Source: Oryza sativa Japonica Group (lineage: Eukaryota > Streptophyta > Magnoliopsida > Poales > Poaceae). Taken from it: a DNA stretch of 64,000 bases. Each line of letters opens with the position of its first letter. Within the stretch, counting starts at the first letter, position 1. The notes beneath the pieces are model-generated. The model was not told where the DNA came from, did not search any database, and worked only from the letters and a program-made list of their open reading frames with translations. Where the stretch lies: positions 10,986,001 through 11,050,000 of the forward strand of contig NC_089037.1 of NCBI RefSeq assembly GCF_034140825.1, in the 5' to 3' direction. Positions 33,423 through 45,190 of the stretch are shown in pieces. Both the position numbers and the translations under genes were made by a program.

Positions 33423-33630
33423 GAGAACTAAGTTTAATATAGTCAACTACTAGCTCTAAATTATATATAGCCAATGTAATAGTCAATTAATACAATAGTT
33501 ACTTACTATACTATTAATACCTGATTCTACATGTCATACACAAATTTGTAGTTCGCTGTTTTTCTCTCTTTTCATTTATCTCTTTAAAATATATTTATAG
33601 CTGGCTTATAGCCTGCTATTGTATCTTCTC
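33423..33630. mobile_element. MITE, same family as the nested pair at 16.4 kb
   Basis: The left end GAGAACTAAGTTTAATATAG and interior TAGTCAATTAATACAATAGT, with AGCTGGCTTATAGCCTGC near the right end, match the element at 16371-16610 in the same orientation, with more substitutions. It lies between the convergent E2 and ClpP genes. Confidence 0.7.
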
Positions 33631-33868
33631 TAATGTAAAATGAAAATTTGCTAGAACTAATGCGAAACGAGAAGTATTGCATTCAGCATTACGATTCTCC
33701 CACAGTCCCACTAATGTGAAATGAAAAGTTGCTAGAAGCGAAACGAGAAGTATTGCATTCAGCATTAGGGAGTATTGCATTCAGCATTATGATTGTCCCA
33801 CTAATGTGAAATGAAAAGTTGCTAGAAGCGAAACGAGAAGTATTGCACTCGGCATTATGATTCTCCCT
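33631..33868. repeat. Three tandem copies of an ~80-90-bp unit
   Basis: Copies starting TAATGTGAAATGAAAAGTTG (first copy slightly different) begin at 33631, 33712 and 33802. Each continues with GCGAAACGAGAAGTATTGCA. The middle copy contains a further duplication of AGTATTGCATTCAGCATTA. They directly follow the MITE. Confidence 0.85.
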
Positions 33869-33951
33869 ACATCAGAGCCCATATCTAATTTTACCTTGCG
33901 TATAACGTATTGCCAGCAATTCAACGCAAGGTTCAGAATACTACTACGTAC

Positions 33952-34219
33952 ACCCTCCGTTATAAGTCACTCCATTTCATCATATTATAAATCGTTTTAA
34001 TTTTTTTATAGATAATCTTTTTTAAAATTTGATCAAGTATATAAAAAATATAGCAACATTTTAATACAACAAACATATTATCAAAATATATTCAATGTTA
34101 TTTTAATAGAACTAATTTAGTGTTGTAGATTATGCTAATTTTTTGATAAATTTAGTCAAACCTACAGAAAATTGTCTAAGGAAAAAAAATCAAATCGACT
34201 TGGCATGAAACAGAGGGAG
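33952..34219. mobile_element. Stowaway/mariner-like MITE, diverged
   Basis: Left end ACACCCTCCGTTATAAG and right end CATGAAACAGAGGGAGTA resemble the inverted CTCCCTCCGT ends of this class, with a TA-like flank. The AT-rich interior includes the common ATTATAAATCGTTTTAAT string. The TIRs are imperfect, so it is older than the copies near EZ1. Confidence 0.6.
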
Positions 34220-34220
34220 T

Positions 34221-34319
34221 ATCAAATAAGTTGCAATATTCATCGCAGAAGATATCCTCCTAATAGTACATCAAATAAGTTGCAATATTCATCGCAGAAG
34301 ATATCCTCCTAGTAGTACA
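34221..34319. repeat. 49-bp tandem duplication
   Basis: ATCAAATAAGTTGCAATATT and the following 29 bases are repeated nearly exactly at 34221 and 34270. The repeat lies just downstream of the ClpP stop codon, probably in or next to its 3' UTR. Confidence 0.9.
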
Positions 34320-34465
34320 TCTGTATTGTACAAACTTTGAAGCCTCAGGATGTGGTTGCTTGTGGAATCGCAAAACTATCTTGCCAAGCTAATAAAAACA
34401 GTGGATGCAATAACAGTTCTAAAAGATAACCAAAAAATGCTCCGTGGAGATTGAGCACTCCATGG

Positions 34466-37093
34466 CTAACTAGAAGCAGGAAGCGGTTGAAGGGCTTTAA
34501 GGGGATTCATGATAACTCCATCAATTAGACCATACTCCTTTGCCTCCTTCGCGCTCATGAAGTAATCACGGTCAGTATCTACGTTGATCTTATCTAGGGG
34601 CTGCCCAGTGTGGTATGCTAGGTATCCATTCAGGTTAGCCTTGTGATGCAGCATCTCATTAGCCTAAAAGAAATAATGGAAAATCAGTGACAGAAAAATC
34701 TTCTGGTGATACAAGTAACAATAGAAAGCCAGCGGAGTTGCTATTCGCTTGTGGAAATAAATGTATTTCATGTAGATCGAACCATATACCGGCAAGAGAG
34801 AAACAATGATATGGTTAATTATTTGCTATTGAGATGTCGTCCTGATCTTGATAAAAACACAATTTAACTTTGTGGATTTACCTGGATCTCAAGATCAGTC
34901 TCTTGTCCTTGGGCTCCTCCGAGAGGTTGATGGATCATTATTCTTGAGTTAGGTAAGCTGTATCGCTTCCCTGTGTTACATTCACAAGTACAGTATTCAA
35001 GGATTCAGATCAGTCTAGTTGTAGAATAAATGTAGTACTTGCATTAACAATCACTCAATTACCTTTTGTCCCAGCACTAAGCAGAAAAGCTCCCATACTG
35101 CCAAAAAGGGAAACAAAACAGTGAAAATGAGTGCATAACCGAAATCAATGCAACTTAAGGCAAGATGGATAGCTAAAAGAGAGCATTCCAAAAGTACAAT
35201 GAGAAAGAAATGGTTACAGATTTGCAGCTGAACAGTTATCATGTTTTACTAATAAACTGTGTGCCTGGAATACTGATAAGCACTCCTGAATTTGCATTGT
35301 TGGCTAAACATTGATAAAGTACATGAAATGAAGAAACTCTCCTGTTATCAACATCCATATGGATTCTCACAAACATAAAGTTTGAAAAATTATATTTTGA
35401 TTAAGGAGGTATGAGGGTACAAAGCTTCTTTGCTAACATGCGCAGCACAAAATTTGATCTCAGTCAACCCAAAATCCTAGATTGAGGCTGATTATACTGA
35501 ATAGAACATGCCTGATACAATCAATGATTTGGTGTGCTTCCCACATTATGAAAGGAGAAGGAATTAGGCGGGATATACAACTGGAAACAGGTGCATGTTT
35601 ACATGTTGACCAGAATATAGCAACTGAAACCCTTACTTGAATAATTGAACAGAATGCTAAAGAATTAAACATTATAAGATGCATAAATTGCAGAGCGTCA
35701 CAAATCCAAATCAATTGCCAATTAAGGATATCAGTTTTTCAGTACTAAATACCTTGCAGCAAGTCCAATACAAACTGTGGAAACATCAGGTCTGATATGC
35801 TTCATCGTGTCGAATATGGCCATCCCTAAACACAAAATGCAGTTTGGTGTGAAACAAATGTTCCAAGAGTGAGATGGAGCTATGAAAAAAAATGGATGAG
35901 TTATTACCAGCTGTCACTGATCCTCCAGGAGAATTCACATACATAATGATATCCTACAGGAATGTTGAGAGGAAGTCAAGAATCGAGTACTGAATGTAAG
36001 TACGAAATCATGAATATATGGTGCCATGGAATCAGGTCCTGGTAGATGAAATCGCAATACAAGCCTCACCATAAGGTTTGAGGTCACAACTACATAACTG
36101 AATCACAGCCTAAGCTAGGACTAACAAGGACTCATATATAACCCAAAGTGAGTAGCAATGGTACTTTAGTGTCTGGTATTGAGTATTGACAGATAAAAGG
36201 ACCATTTTATCTGGGGATTAACAACAATCATCCATTAAAACAAGACACCATATAGTTCATGTAAAATTGTAAATACAGTGAGCACCACTCCCTTCATCGC
36301 CTCAGTATTTTTAGAGTAAGCAGTTCGTAACAAAGCTTTGGCAGCTATTGGTATAGGAAATAGGAATTGGATGTCGGATAGCGTCTTATTCATCATTTTC
36401 ACCTTGTTAGGATCGATGGCATCGAGATATAGCAGCTGGGCAACGATGATGTTCGCCATATCATCCTCCACGGGTCCACCACACCGGATAATCCTCTGTT
36501 CCACAATCACACAGAGTCAGACAGCACACAGAACCCTCCACAAATAAACTTGTGCAACAATCTAGTGCTCCCGTACGTGCTGGAAGAGCTGGCTGACGAC
36601 GCTCTGGAACCGCTCCATCACCATGGGCGATGGCCCGCGTTCCTGCCCCGACGCATACTCCACAGGGAAGTAGGGCGACCTCGGCACCACCAAATCATCC
36701 CTACGAAACACACAACAACCACAGCATCATCAGCTCCCTCGCATCCCCACCCAACCCTCCCCCAACCAGACGATGCAGAGCTACAAATGGTTCGTCACAA
36801 AATCAACCCCCCCCCCCACCTGATCGACCAAATCCCGCTCCTCTGATGAGCGGCCCCGTGGCCAGCGGCGGCGGCGGCGGTCGCCACGGCCCGAGCGCAC
36901 CTCCGGCTCCTGCAAGACCGAGTCAGTTAGGGTAGAGCGAGTGGAGCCACGACAGAGTAGAGTGAGGAGGGAGGGGGAAGAGGGGAGTGAACCTGAGGAG
37001 CGGCAGAGATCTCGGGGCGGGGTTCGCGTTCGAGCTCGGGCGGAGGAGAGGGGCGGTGAGAGAGGAGGAGGGGGTGGTGGTGGTGGTCGCCAT
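34466..37093 (-). CDS. CLPP3: Plastid ATP-dependent Clp protease proteolytic subunit (ClpP3-like)
   Basis: Nine exons in transcription order: 37093-36993, 36909-36820, 36700-36577, 36495-36403, 35953-35908, 35825-35753, 35097-35063, 34970-34882, 34663-34466. Phases agree and give 282 residues. The first 60 or so residues are Thr/Ser/Arg/Ala-rich, as in a plastid transit peptide. The mature part carries [20 protein letters not shown] and [20 protein letters not shown], then the ClpP triad: Ser in [10 protein letters not shown] (about 176), His in [10 protein letters not shown] (about 201) and Asp in NVDTDRDYF (about 246). The C-terminus [14 protein letters not shown] matches my recollection of Arabidopsis CLPP3. 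It is a subunit of the stromal Clp core ring that degrades unfolded or tagged proteins. Confidence 0.92.
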
Positions 37094-37316
37094 GGCCGCG
37101 GCTCGTGGGGGTTTTGGGCGAGGGTGGGGGCTTTGGTTGCGCCTCTTATCCGGGAGAGGGTGGTAAGAAGAAGAGAGAATAGTGTGTGTCTTCTTCGAGA
37201 CTCGAGAGAGAGGAAGACGAGGAGAAGACGCGGGCCATGCCGACGGTGTTGGTAGGCCTTTGGACGTCGGGTCATGGGCTTACGTGACGCCCCGAAAAGG
37301 TTTTTGATCATTCCCT

Positions 37317-37331
37317 CGCGCGCGCGCGCGC
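37317..37331. repeat. (CG)7 microsatellite
   Basis: An uninterrupted CG dinucleotide run upstream of the ClpP gene, just outside the MULE that follows. Such tracts are rare in plant genomes and prone to length change. Confidence 0.9.
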
Positions 37332-37370
37332 ACCACGGACGTCCACCAGACACACACCCGTTAAATTCTA

Positions 37371-37827
37371 GGGAATTTAAAAAAAAACAACCCTATAAAT
37401 CACTTGAAATTTCACATTACATCTCATAAGTTATTTTATTGTAAATGTCCACCCCTACTCAGTTCTTTTTTTTTGTAAAAACCATTCTAGTGCGAACGTG
37501 TTTAACCGAATCAACCCATTATCGCTGGGGTAGGGATACCACAGGTTAAAACTAGTCGAGTCAATCTTGTCCAAGTGCTTTTGTATCAGATTTATTCTTC
37601 ATGTTTAATTAATTTTTTTTAAAATACAGCGAAACTCAATACAAAAGTGTCAAGACTGTACTATATAAATATTTAATTTTGGTAAAAGCTTCATTGACAG
37701 CTCATAATTCATGAAAACATGTTGATTCGATTAGACAGAGTAGATGGGTGGTATTTGCAATAAAATGGCTTATAAAGTGGAATGTCAAGTTTCAAGTGAT
37801 TTATAGGATGGTTTTTGCAATTTTCCC
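37371..37827. mobile_element. Small MULE-type MITE with 9-bp target duplication
   Basis: Long inverted ends share CCTATAAATCACTTGAAA within about 85 bp on each side, starting GGGAATTTAAAA and, inverted, GGGAAAATTGCAAAAA. Flanks TAAATTCTA (37362-37370) and TAAATTTTA (37828-37836) match at 8 of 9 bases, as for Mutator insertions. It is 457 bp, AT-rich and non-coding. It lies about 280 bp upstream of the ClpP start codon, so it may border that promoter. Confidence 0.8.
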
Positions 37828-37836
37828 TAAATTTTA

Positions 37837-38522
37837 AGCGTCACTTTGAATCGCAGGAATAAAAAAAACAGATAAATAGGAAAAAAAACAAAAAAAAGAT
37901 TTTGATAGAAATGTAAATGTAAAATAGATAATTGCAAACATAGAAATGACCTTTTGATTAGATCACATGAAAAACATTTCTTGATTCAAAGAGCTATATA
38001 GAAAAACTATAGAAATAAGATCCTCCAAAATGTAATATTCATGAACGCCGTAATAATGTGAACTAATGATTGTGGACTTGAGAAACCCATGACTTCACAA
38101 TTTCATCCGCGCGAATAGCATGCAAATATTGCAGGAAACCATCTAATCCTTGCAGTGATAAAAGGAAAAATAGCACCGGAGGTCGACGAACATGTCCCCC
38201 ACAGATTACTCGAGTCTGAAATAGAATCCTACATCTCAAAAAAACAATATGGTCATACATTGTCATACATACCCTACAAACATTTACTAGTGGGCTACAT
38301 GGTCATACTACATAGTACATATACGATTGTCATTTACTGGAGGGACACAGACATAGCCATACATTGATACACAAGCTACTACAACTAACAGTGCTACAGA
38401 TAATAAAGGATAAGCCAGATCGGCCAAGTCTTTCAAAAGATAATCTAGTTCTGATGCTCAGGTACTACATCCTAGCACTACTAAACATGGTTAGGCATAA
38501 TCTCGAAGGCTTGTCATGGCTG
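37837..38522. other. SRL2 3' flank
   Basis: AT-rich DNA between the MULE and the SRL2 stop codon. It must contain the SRL2 3' UTR. Small open frames here (60-90 codons) are not recognised. No other gene is supported. Confidence 0.45.
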
Positions 38523-41500
38523 CTACTGGGCACGATATGCAGCCTTCAGGAAGTTGTCGAAGGGGCTGGCGGGTGGGAGCTTCACTGCCGAGCAAGGCTC
38601 CAAAGTCGTCCGGATGCTGCTCTCGAAACCGCATGAATTTACCTGGATGAATGTCGATTGCGATCGTGAGGGCCAGATGATACACACAGATGCAGAATAG
38701 GCAACATTCCAGAATGACATGGGAGAAAGACAGGACAAATCATGTACTTTAGGAATGATGAAATGCTGCGCAGATGGAAGGCTTGGAGCAGGATTGTCTG
38801 GCGTAGAGTCATGGCCATTGACAAGCCAGCTTGAGAGCTTCTTCCTAGTGCCTGATCCCAAGGCTTCGCATTGACTGGTCATTGTGCCGTATGGGAGCGG
38901 GGAGGTCGAAACAGATGCTCCCGCAACTTGGCCGGCTACATGTAACGCCTGATTACAAAGATATGAGTTCACAGTAGAGAAAATGTTACATAGATTCAAA
39001 TGCTCCATAATATATTTGTAGCCGAATCCACCACGTGATAAATACTATTTTGACAGCAGCAGAAAGGGGTACAAACACAACATGTTATGGTTCCATGCCA
39101 CCTTAACAATTAATAAGATTAGGGCAACTAGAGCTAGCTGAGTAGCAGCAACTAGCAAACCATGTGCAAAGGCAGCTGATAAGTACTCACCGATTCAAGC
39201 AACTGGCCAACACCTAAGACACGAGGAACAGATTGTGGCATCGTAGTCTTTGATATCGAGCTACCGGTGTTTGTAATTGGTGACTCATGCAACCCACCAT
39301 CTACTGAAGAGGTTCTTGAACACTCCTACAATGCAGAAGACAACTGAGAAGATACAAAAAGTAACAATAATTTTCATAATGGTAAGGTACAGTTACAAGG
39401 ATCATTGCACCATCAAAGAATTTTATAAGAGCTTCCACCAGATGAATCATTAAAGACACCAGTTTTAATGTACCTACCTCATCAAAAGAAAGGGATTCAT
39501 CAGAAAATGCCTGAACATGAAAATTGGCCCAGTCAAATGCTGAATTTGACCCAAACAAGGGCACCTCTTCAGGTGTAAACATTTCTGTGAGCTCCTTCAC
39601 CAGTACATCCTTGTCCATCTGGCAATAGCAATTCCAAGAATATTAGATAACTGCACTCAACCATTGCTGTCAACAGCATGTGACCTCAATAAGAACACAA
39701 CGTGCAGTGTCAACAGCAAATAGAAGGCAAAATCAACCTTTACCTCAGTTAAATTACACAGTGCACAAGCAACTACATCAAGTACTCGCTGATCATTAAT
39801 CCCCACTTTTGTCCTGCAGTCAGAAAGTACAGATCTAGCGATTTCTTGATCGCTATCAGAACCATAGTTACCTAGATCAGATTGCAACCTTACATAGAGT
39901 TGCAAGTCTTCACCAATTCTTAGATAAGGATCCATCTGCAAAATATTTCATGAGTTATTTTCACTAAACAGTCATGGACATAAACTATTTTTATTTGTCA
40001 AATAGTAAAAGTAAGCAAAAATTGGTACACAAATAATTGGGCAATGAGCAAAAAACTAGACAGCAAATAAAAACTATTGCCAAAATGAAGCACTTTCATG
40101 CATATGCATGATTCCGTGAAAAGATAGCATCTGTGTTAGAATTAGGTACTTACATTGCAAGATGTAAAGCACCTCAGCACATCAAACAATTCAGTAATGT
40201 GACAGACTTTCCCAGCAAAAGCTAGCATGCTTGTTGCCAAGGTAAAAATAGACCGCTGGCAAGAAGGGGAAAGGACTCCTGGAAAAACATACATAAAGGC
40301 AAGTGACTTTTGTGGTTCAGAAGAGATCAATCACAAATTTCACTGTGTGGGTCCTACCATTTGAGGTTAAGGAAACACTACGAAGGGACAGCGGCAACTG
40401 AAAAAACTGAATGTTATTACTGTTCCTTGAATCCTGCAGCACCAAAAAAAATATTTCCATGGCAAAAAAAAATATAGCTTAGACAAACCATGTGAACTTC
40501 CACTGCATGCAGGAATAACAGTAATAGTTATATATTTTCAAATCAACCCGTACCTTAAGGCGAGAAGAAATAACCGTGAGGCTGTACGAGTGACCAATCG
40601 CCTCATAATTAAAAGGAGTGTTATCTGTCTGAATTGCCTGTACCCAAAACGCGGAGAGCAATTGATTTTTTTGATCTTCAGTTAGCATGACAATATTAGC
40701 CTCCTGGGAAATACATAGAGAGGATTATTCAAATATCACGATTACCATACTCTAGGATTATATACATGCATGCCCCATCCGACACAAAAAAAAACATCGG
40801 AGACAATGACACTAAAGCAAGAAATGAACAAAGGATGTGTGCTTCAATTACTACGTCCGACACACAAAAAAAAAAACATCGGAGACAATGACACTAAAGC
40901 AAGAAATGAACAAAGGATGTGTGCTTCAATTACTAGTAGAAGTGCCATGTCACTGCAAGCAGGACAAACAATCAAACTCACTGAAAGAAAAAATACCTCT
41001 GCAGAACTAGTTAGTGCTGCATATCGATCAGTGAAAGAGAAAACCAGCTTTGAAAAATAAGCCGAGTTTTTACGTGCCCAAACATGTTTATTTTCCTCTT
41101 CACTTATGCTTTTTTCCTTCTCATCATCCATGTTTCCTGTCTTATCAGAACCTAAACTTTCTTTTTCTCTCCTTAACTTCTCAAGTAGAGCAGTAGCTGA
41201 AGCAAATACTGATGTAGTCCGAGACTGCCATTTTTTTGTTTCATATAGAAAGTCTGATTCACTCCTCTGACGGCTTGGTCCTTGAACAATAACAGCAGAA
41301 AACATGTGGTGTGCCCCCACACGAGTGTCAACATCTGGATGTACCATGGACTTCAGTATCTGCTGGAGGAGTGCTTCTGGAAACAGCTGCTAAGAAGAGT
41401 TATTAAAGAATTAGTAAAGAATGGCAGAAGTGATCCACATAGCATTGGTCAGAGAATAGTATTTTGTAAATATAGAGAAGAATATTAACCACAAAAGTTA

Positions 41501-44500
41501 ACTATTTTATCCGTATATGAGCTACACAGTTCCTGAACTTGATTGCAATCCTTTTTATTCTGATACTTAACTCAAATAGTGAGTAGATAGTATAGATTCA
41601 GACTAACCATAGGAGCGTTTAAAGACATTGATGTCAAGGAGATTATGTGCGAAAGGATCAGCAAACTTCCAATCGATGCTCTGGCAACCACAGGCATAGA
41701 AGGCAAATTCTCCAGTGTAATTGCCATCATGTCATAGAGCGGCCGCACATCATTAATCTGGAAGAATATCCCAGAGATTAGCAAAAAATGGTGAAACTAT
41801 AAGAATATATGGTAACATAGTTATGAACTGGCGTGATACTAGTGTAAAGTTTTTGAAACGCAAGCTCATGCAATTAAACATTGCTGAGAAAGAAACACCA
41901 AAGTAATCTGTGGCAGATGATAAAATGTTAGCATGTGGCTGGGATAGTGGATAACATACTCCTGTGACAACTTCTAGAAGACAGTCCTGCAAGAAATTTT
42001 GAAGTGATTCATTCAAGTTCAGCTCTTCAATACTGGCTGACTCCATGGCCTCTAGTGTTTTCCTCAAGTGTCTGCACAAGTCACCTGCTACTACAAGCTC
42101 AGCAGCAATTCCTCGTGATCGTAGCTGCCGTGCCAATAAAGTAGCTGTCTGGATCATATCAGATTTAATCTGAGGATCATACAAAACATTTTTGTGGTCG
42201 AGGTGCCGGATGACAGAAGTTAAAATCAATTGTTCGTTGCCTGAGAAGGAAAATATGAATTATCAGACAAGGACAAGCCCCCTGGAAAATACAGAGAGTA
42301 AAATAAAGTGCAAGCCCAGGCTGCAATGTGTTCAGTAATGAAGTTGACAGCAAGCTCTGTAACAAGAAGCACTAGTTTAAAGATATTTAAATGGAATGAC
42401 ATTTATTTATTATTTAAAAAAAGAGGAAATTAGTAACACACTTGGTATTACTGGAAGAGTTAGGAAACTTCATGTTGATTGTCAGATATCACGCTGTTTG
42501 CAATTTTTTATTATTTTTATTTTGCAAGCAGTTTTCCAAACCTTATTATGTATAAAAACTTACCTGAACTTTTTTCAAGATAAGACATATCAGACAAAAC
42601 AAGCAAAGCTAATCCCTGTCGAGGAGCCCATTGCTTCTTTTTATCGAAGTAAGAAAGCATTGGATCTAGGATGCGTCGCATTGTTGTACTCTCTTTGGCC
42701 AGCTCAGCAAGCTTCTGAACACAAATGTGTGCCCATACTTCTGGAGATTCACGCTCCTCCCTGCATTGACGATTACATCACTTGGTTAAGCATAAGGGAA
42801 CAGATAAGATGCTTCAAATATTTATGTAGCACAAAGTATGACTAGAAGAAGTGTGTTAAAAATATAGATCGGTAACTATCGCAAGAAATGCACTTATGAA
42901 ATCAAGTCCACATTCATTTATTGATTGGTGAATCAATCAGCAAGATAACTCTGCTATTCTTCCGAGGGGAATTTTTTAGATGGGGAATGCATTCAATATC
43001 CTTCTACCTTAACTGATAGATAACTTCTGGCATGCTCTTCTTATAAATCTTCATACGCAACACTACTTACTTTAGACAAACAACATTAAATAATAGTTGA
43101 AATACATATACAGCTTAAAGTGTGTCAGTTTTCCAATTATAGAATGTATATATCCTTCAAAATAGGAAGGATAAAGACATGATTTATTGCATTGACAACA
43201 AACAAGACTGAAATAAAATGAAGGACTGGGGTATCACAATAATTACACTTTTCTGCACAGAGATTAGGAAACGAGAGTGCAGAAACACTTATTATCTACA
43301 AAGTATACAATTTCAGCACAAAGTTTAGGAAATTGTGTAGCAAGCACATAATAAAGATACTTCACCTGGTCAGGGCTGAAGAATCCCTAGCTGATCGCAG
43401 TCTAATAGCTGTACTGTTGCAATTTACATCATTACCACCACCTAAGCCAGCTCTCCCCTCACGTCTTACTATTTCATCAACCCAATTATGCTGCGGTGCA
43501 TGTCTTTCTTCGTCACCAGCAGCAGATTCTTCCACTCTATAATTCTCCAAGACTGACTGCACAATCTGCCACACCCAGTGAAAGTAGAGTTATTCGCCAG
43601 TAATAATAAAAATGAAAACAGTTCAACAAGAAGCCTTTCCTCTAAGGAGAGAGAGCATAAATGAACTATTTGGCTGTTAATGTATTATGGCCCGATAAAT
43701 CAGGTAGATGTCAGAACAACAATAACTAAAAAGTTGGATATGTGTGTTTGCACAGATGACAAGAAAAATAACTGCTCTAGTATGTGGGGATAAATTGGCA
43801 TCTCTAAGTTAGTGCAAATGGATAACCTCAACCCAGTAAACAGGTTCATGTGCTAGTATGGTATCTTGAACTCAAGCAAATAGGTTTAATTTCCAATAGA
43901 TTACAAGGAATGAACGATAGGTGGTTCCCACAAGGAACCTATTGTCGCTACCTCATCAAAATCCACAAATATGTACGAATGCTCCTTCATGAACCAGATC
44001 TGCACAATATTATGATAGTAGTTAACAGAACTACACTTTGAAACTAAGTCGTGCAAGAGAAAGTCAGGAAAAGGATCTGAAAAGGCATATATTACCATTG
44101 CTGATAAGCACTGAAGGCTTGCTGCCCGGAGAAGACTGTGCTCCACTCCCTGTTGCCGTGAGAGCACACATACTTTGCGAACCAAGCTTTCAATATTCCG
44201 TGCATACGTGTTATCCACCTGTTAATGTACCATAATAATGATTCTGATACATACACTAAAGAAAACAAATGATCAAAGGGTAGTATTTACAATGCCTGAC
44301 CTGGCTATAAATAAACTTCGCCAAAGTTTGGCATCCAAGAATATGAATGTTCTCTTGCTTGCTTTCCAGGAGCTCAGTAAGAACATTCACCAGGCTAATG
44401 GCAAAATATGCCCTATATCATCACATGCACACAATAACAAGAAATAAGAACTCTTCCTGTCAAATAACAGTTCGATATAGGAAACCTAAGGGTCAGCCAA

Positions 44501-45190
44501 TAAGTTTGCACACTCACATTTGCTCCTTGCAAATGAAGAGTAGCTTGCTGTATGCCTCAGTGATAATTTTGATAAAGTTCACATGAGCAGAACGTAGCTC
44601 CTTGTGACTCCTCTGTTCCAGAAACTTGGCAATCTGCAATAAGCAACGGTAAATGGAAACATGAAAAAAATTAACCACATACTCAGGAGTATTTTATCAG
44701 TATAATAAAAGGTAGCAATATGATATCAGCACATGCCTTAGGAATGCGCAGGGGATTCTTCGCTGCATATTCACATAACTTCATGATTTTCCTCTCATTT
44801 GGAAGGCCATCCTGCAAGTAAATTCTGCAAAATCAGCAGCGCTACACTTGACAGTGAAGTTGCATTGTCCACGAATATGTCGTCAGTGGAGAATATAACC
44901 ATTTGATAGGCAAACTCCATAGAGCAGGTTAACAAGGACTATTAACTGCTTATAGATCAAAAACAGCACAATGCATTAAAGTTGCAGCAACAATGTCCAA
45001 ACAGGACTTGCTAATCTAAACTTGCACAGAAATAAAGTGAAAAGCAAACACATACAGGCGTCTTGGGGAATATCTCGGCAAGCAGTTTCTTGTAACGCTT
45101 GACAGGGCGCCGCGAGCTTGGGCGCAGAGCTGGACAGCACACGCACATACTCTCACACGAAGGAAAGAGCTTCGCTGACATGAAACCCAT
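38523..45190 (-). CDS. SRL2: SEMI-ROLLED LEAF 2, EFR3-like armadillo/HEAT membrane scaffold
   Basis: Nineteen coding exons, in order: 45190-45056, 44811-44737, 44633-44518, 44412-44301, 44218-44096, 43999-43952, 43565-43366, 42760-42564, 42240-41960, 41757-41608, 41386-40997, 40703-40554, 40433-40358, 40278-40154, 39935-39744, 39618-39478, 39325-39191, 38948-38748, 38642-38523. All phases agree, giving 988 residues. The N-terminus CESMCVCCPALRPSSRRPVK, then RYKKLLAEIFP, matches the palmitoylated Cys cluster and start of EFR3 proteins. EFR3 anchors the PI4-kinase complex at the plasma membrane. Long alpha-solenoid helices follow, and the C-terminus is disordered. I recall this rice gene as SRL2/NRL2/AVB, controlling leaf rolling, width and vasculature. 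Intron 2 is GC-AG, and intron 10 ends in an alternative NAGNAG acceptor. Confidence 0.9.
40778..40935. repeat. ~78-bp tandem duplication in an SRL2 intron
   Basis: The unit runs from TCCGACACA, an A-run, then CATCGGAGACAATGACACTA to TTCAATTACTA. It occurs at 40778 and 40856 and is identical except for the length of the A-run. It lies in the intron between the exons ending at 40997 and starting at 40703. Confidence 0.92.
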
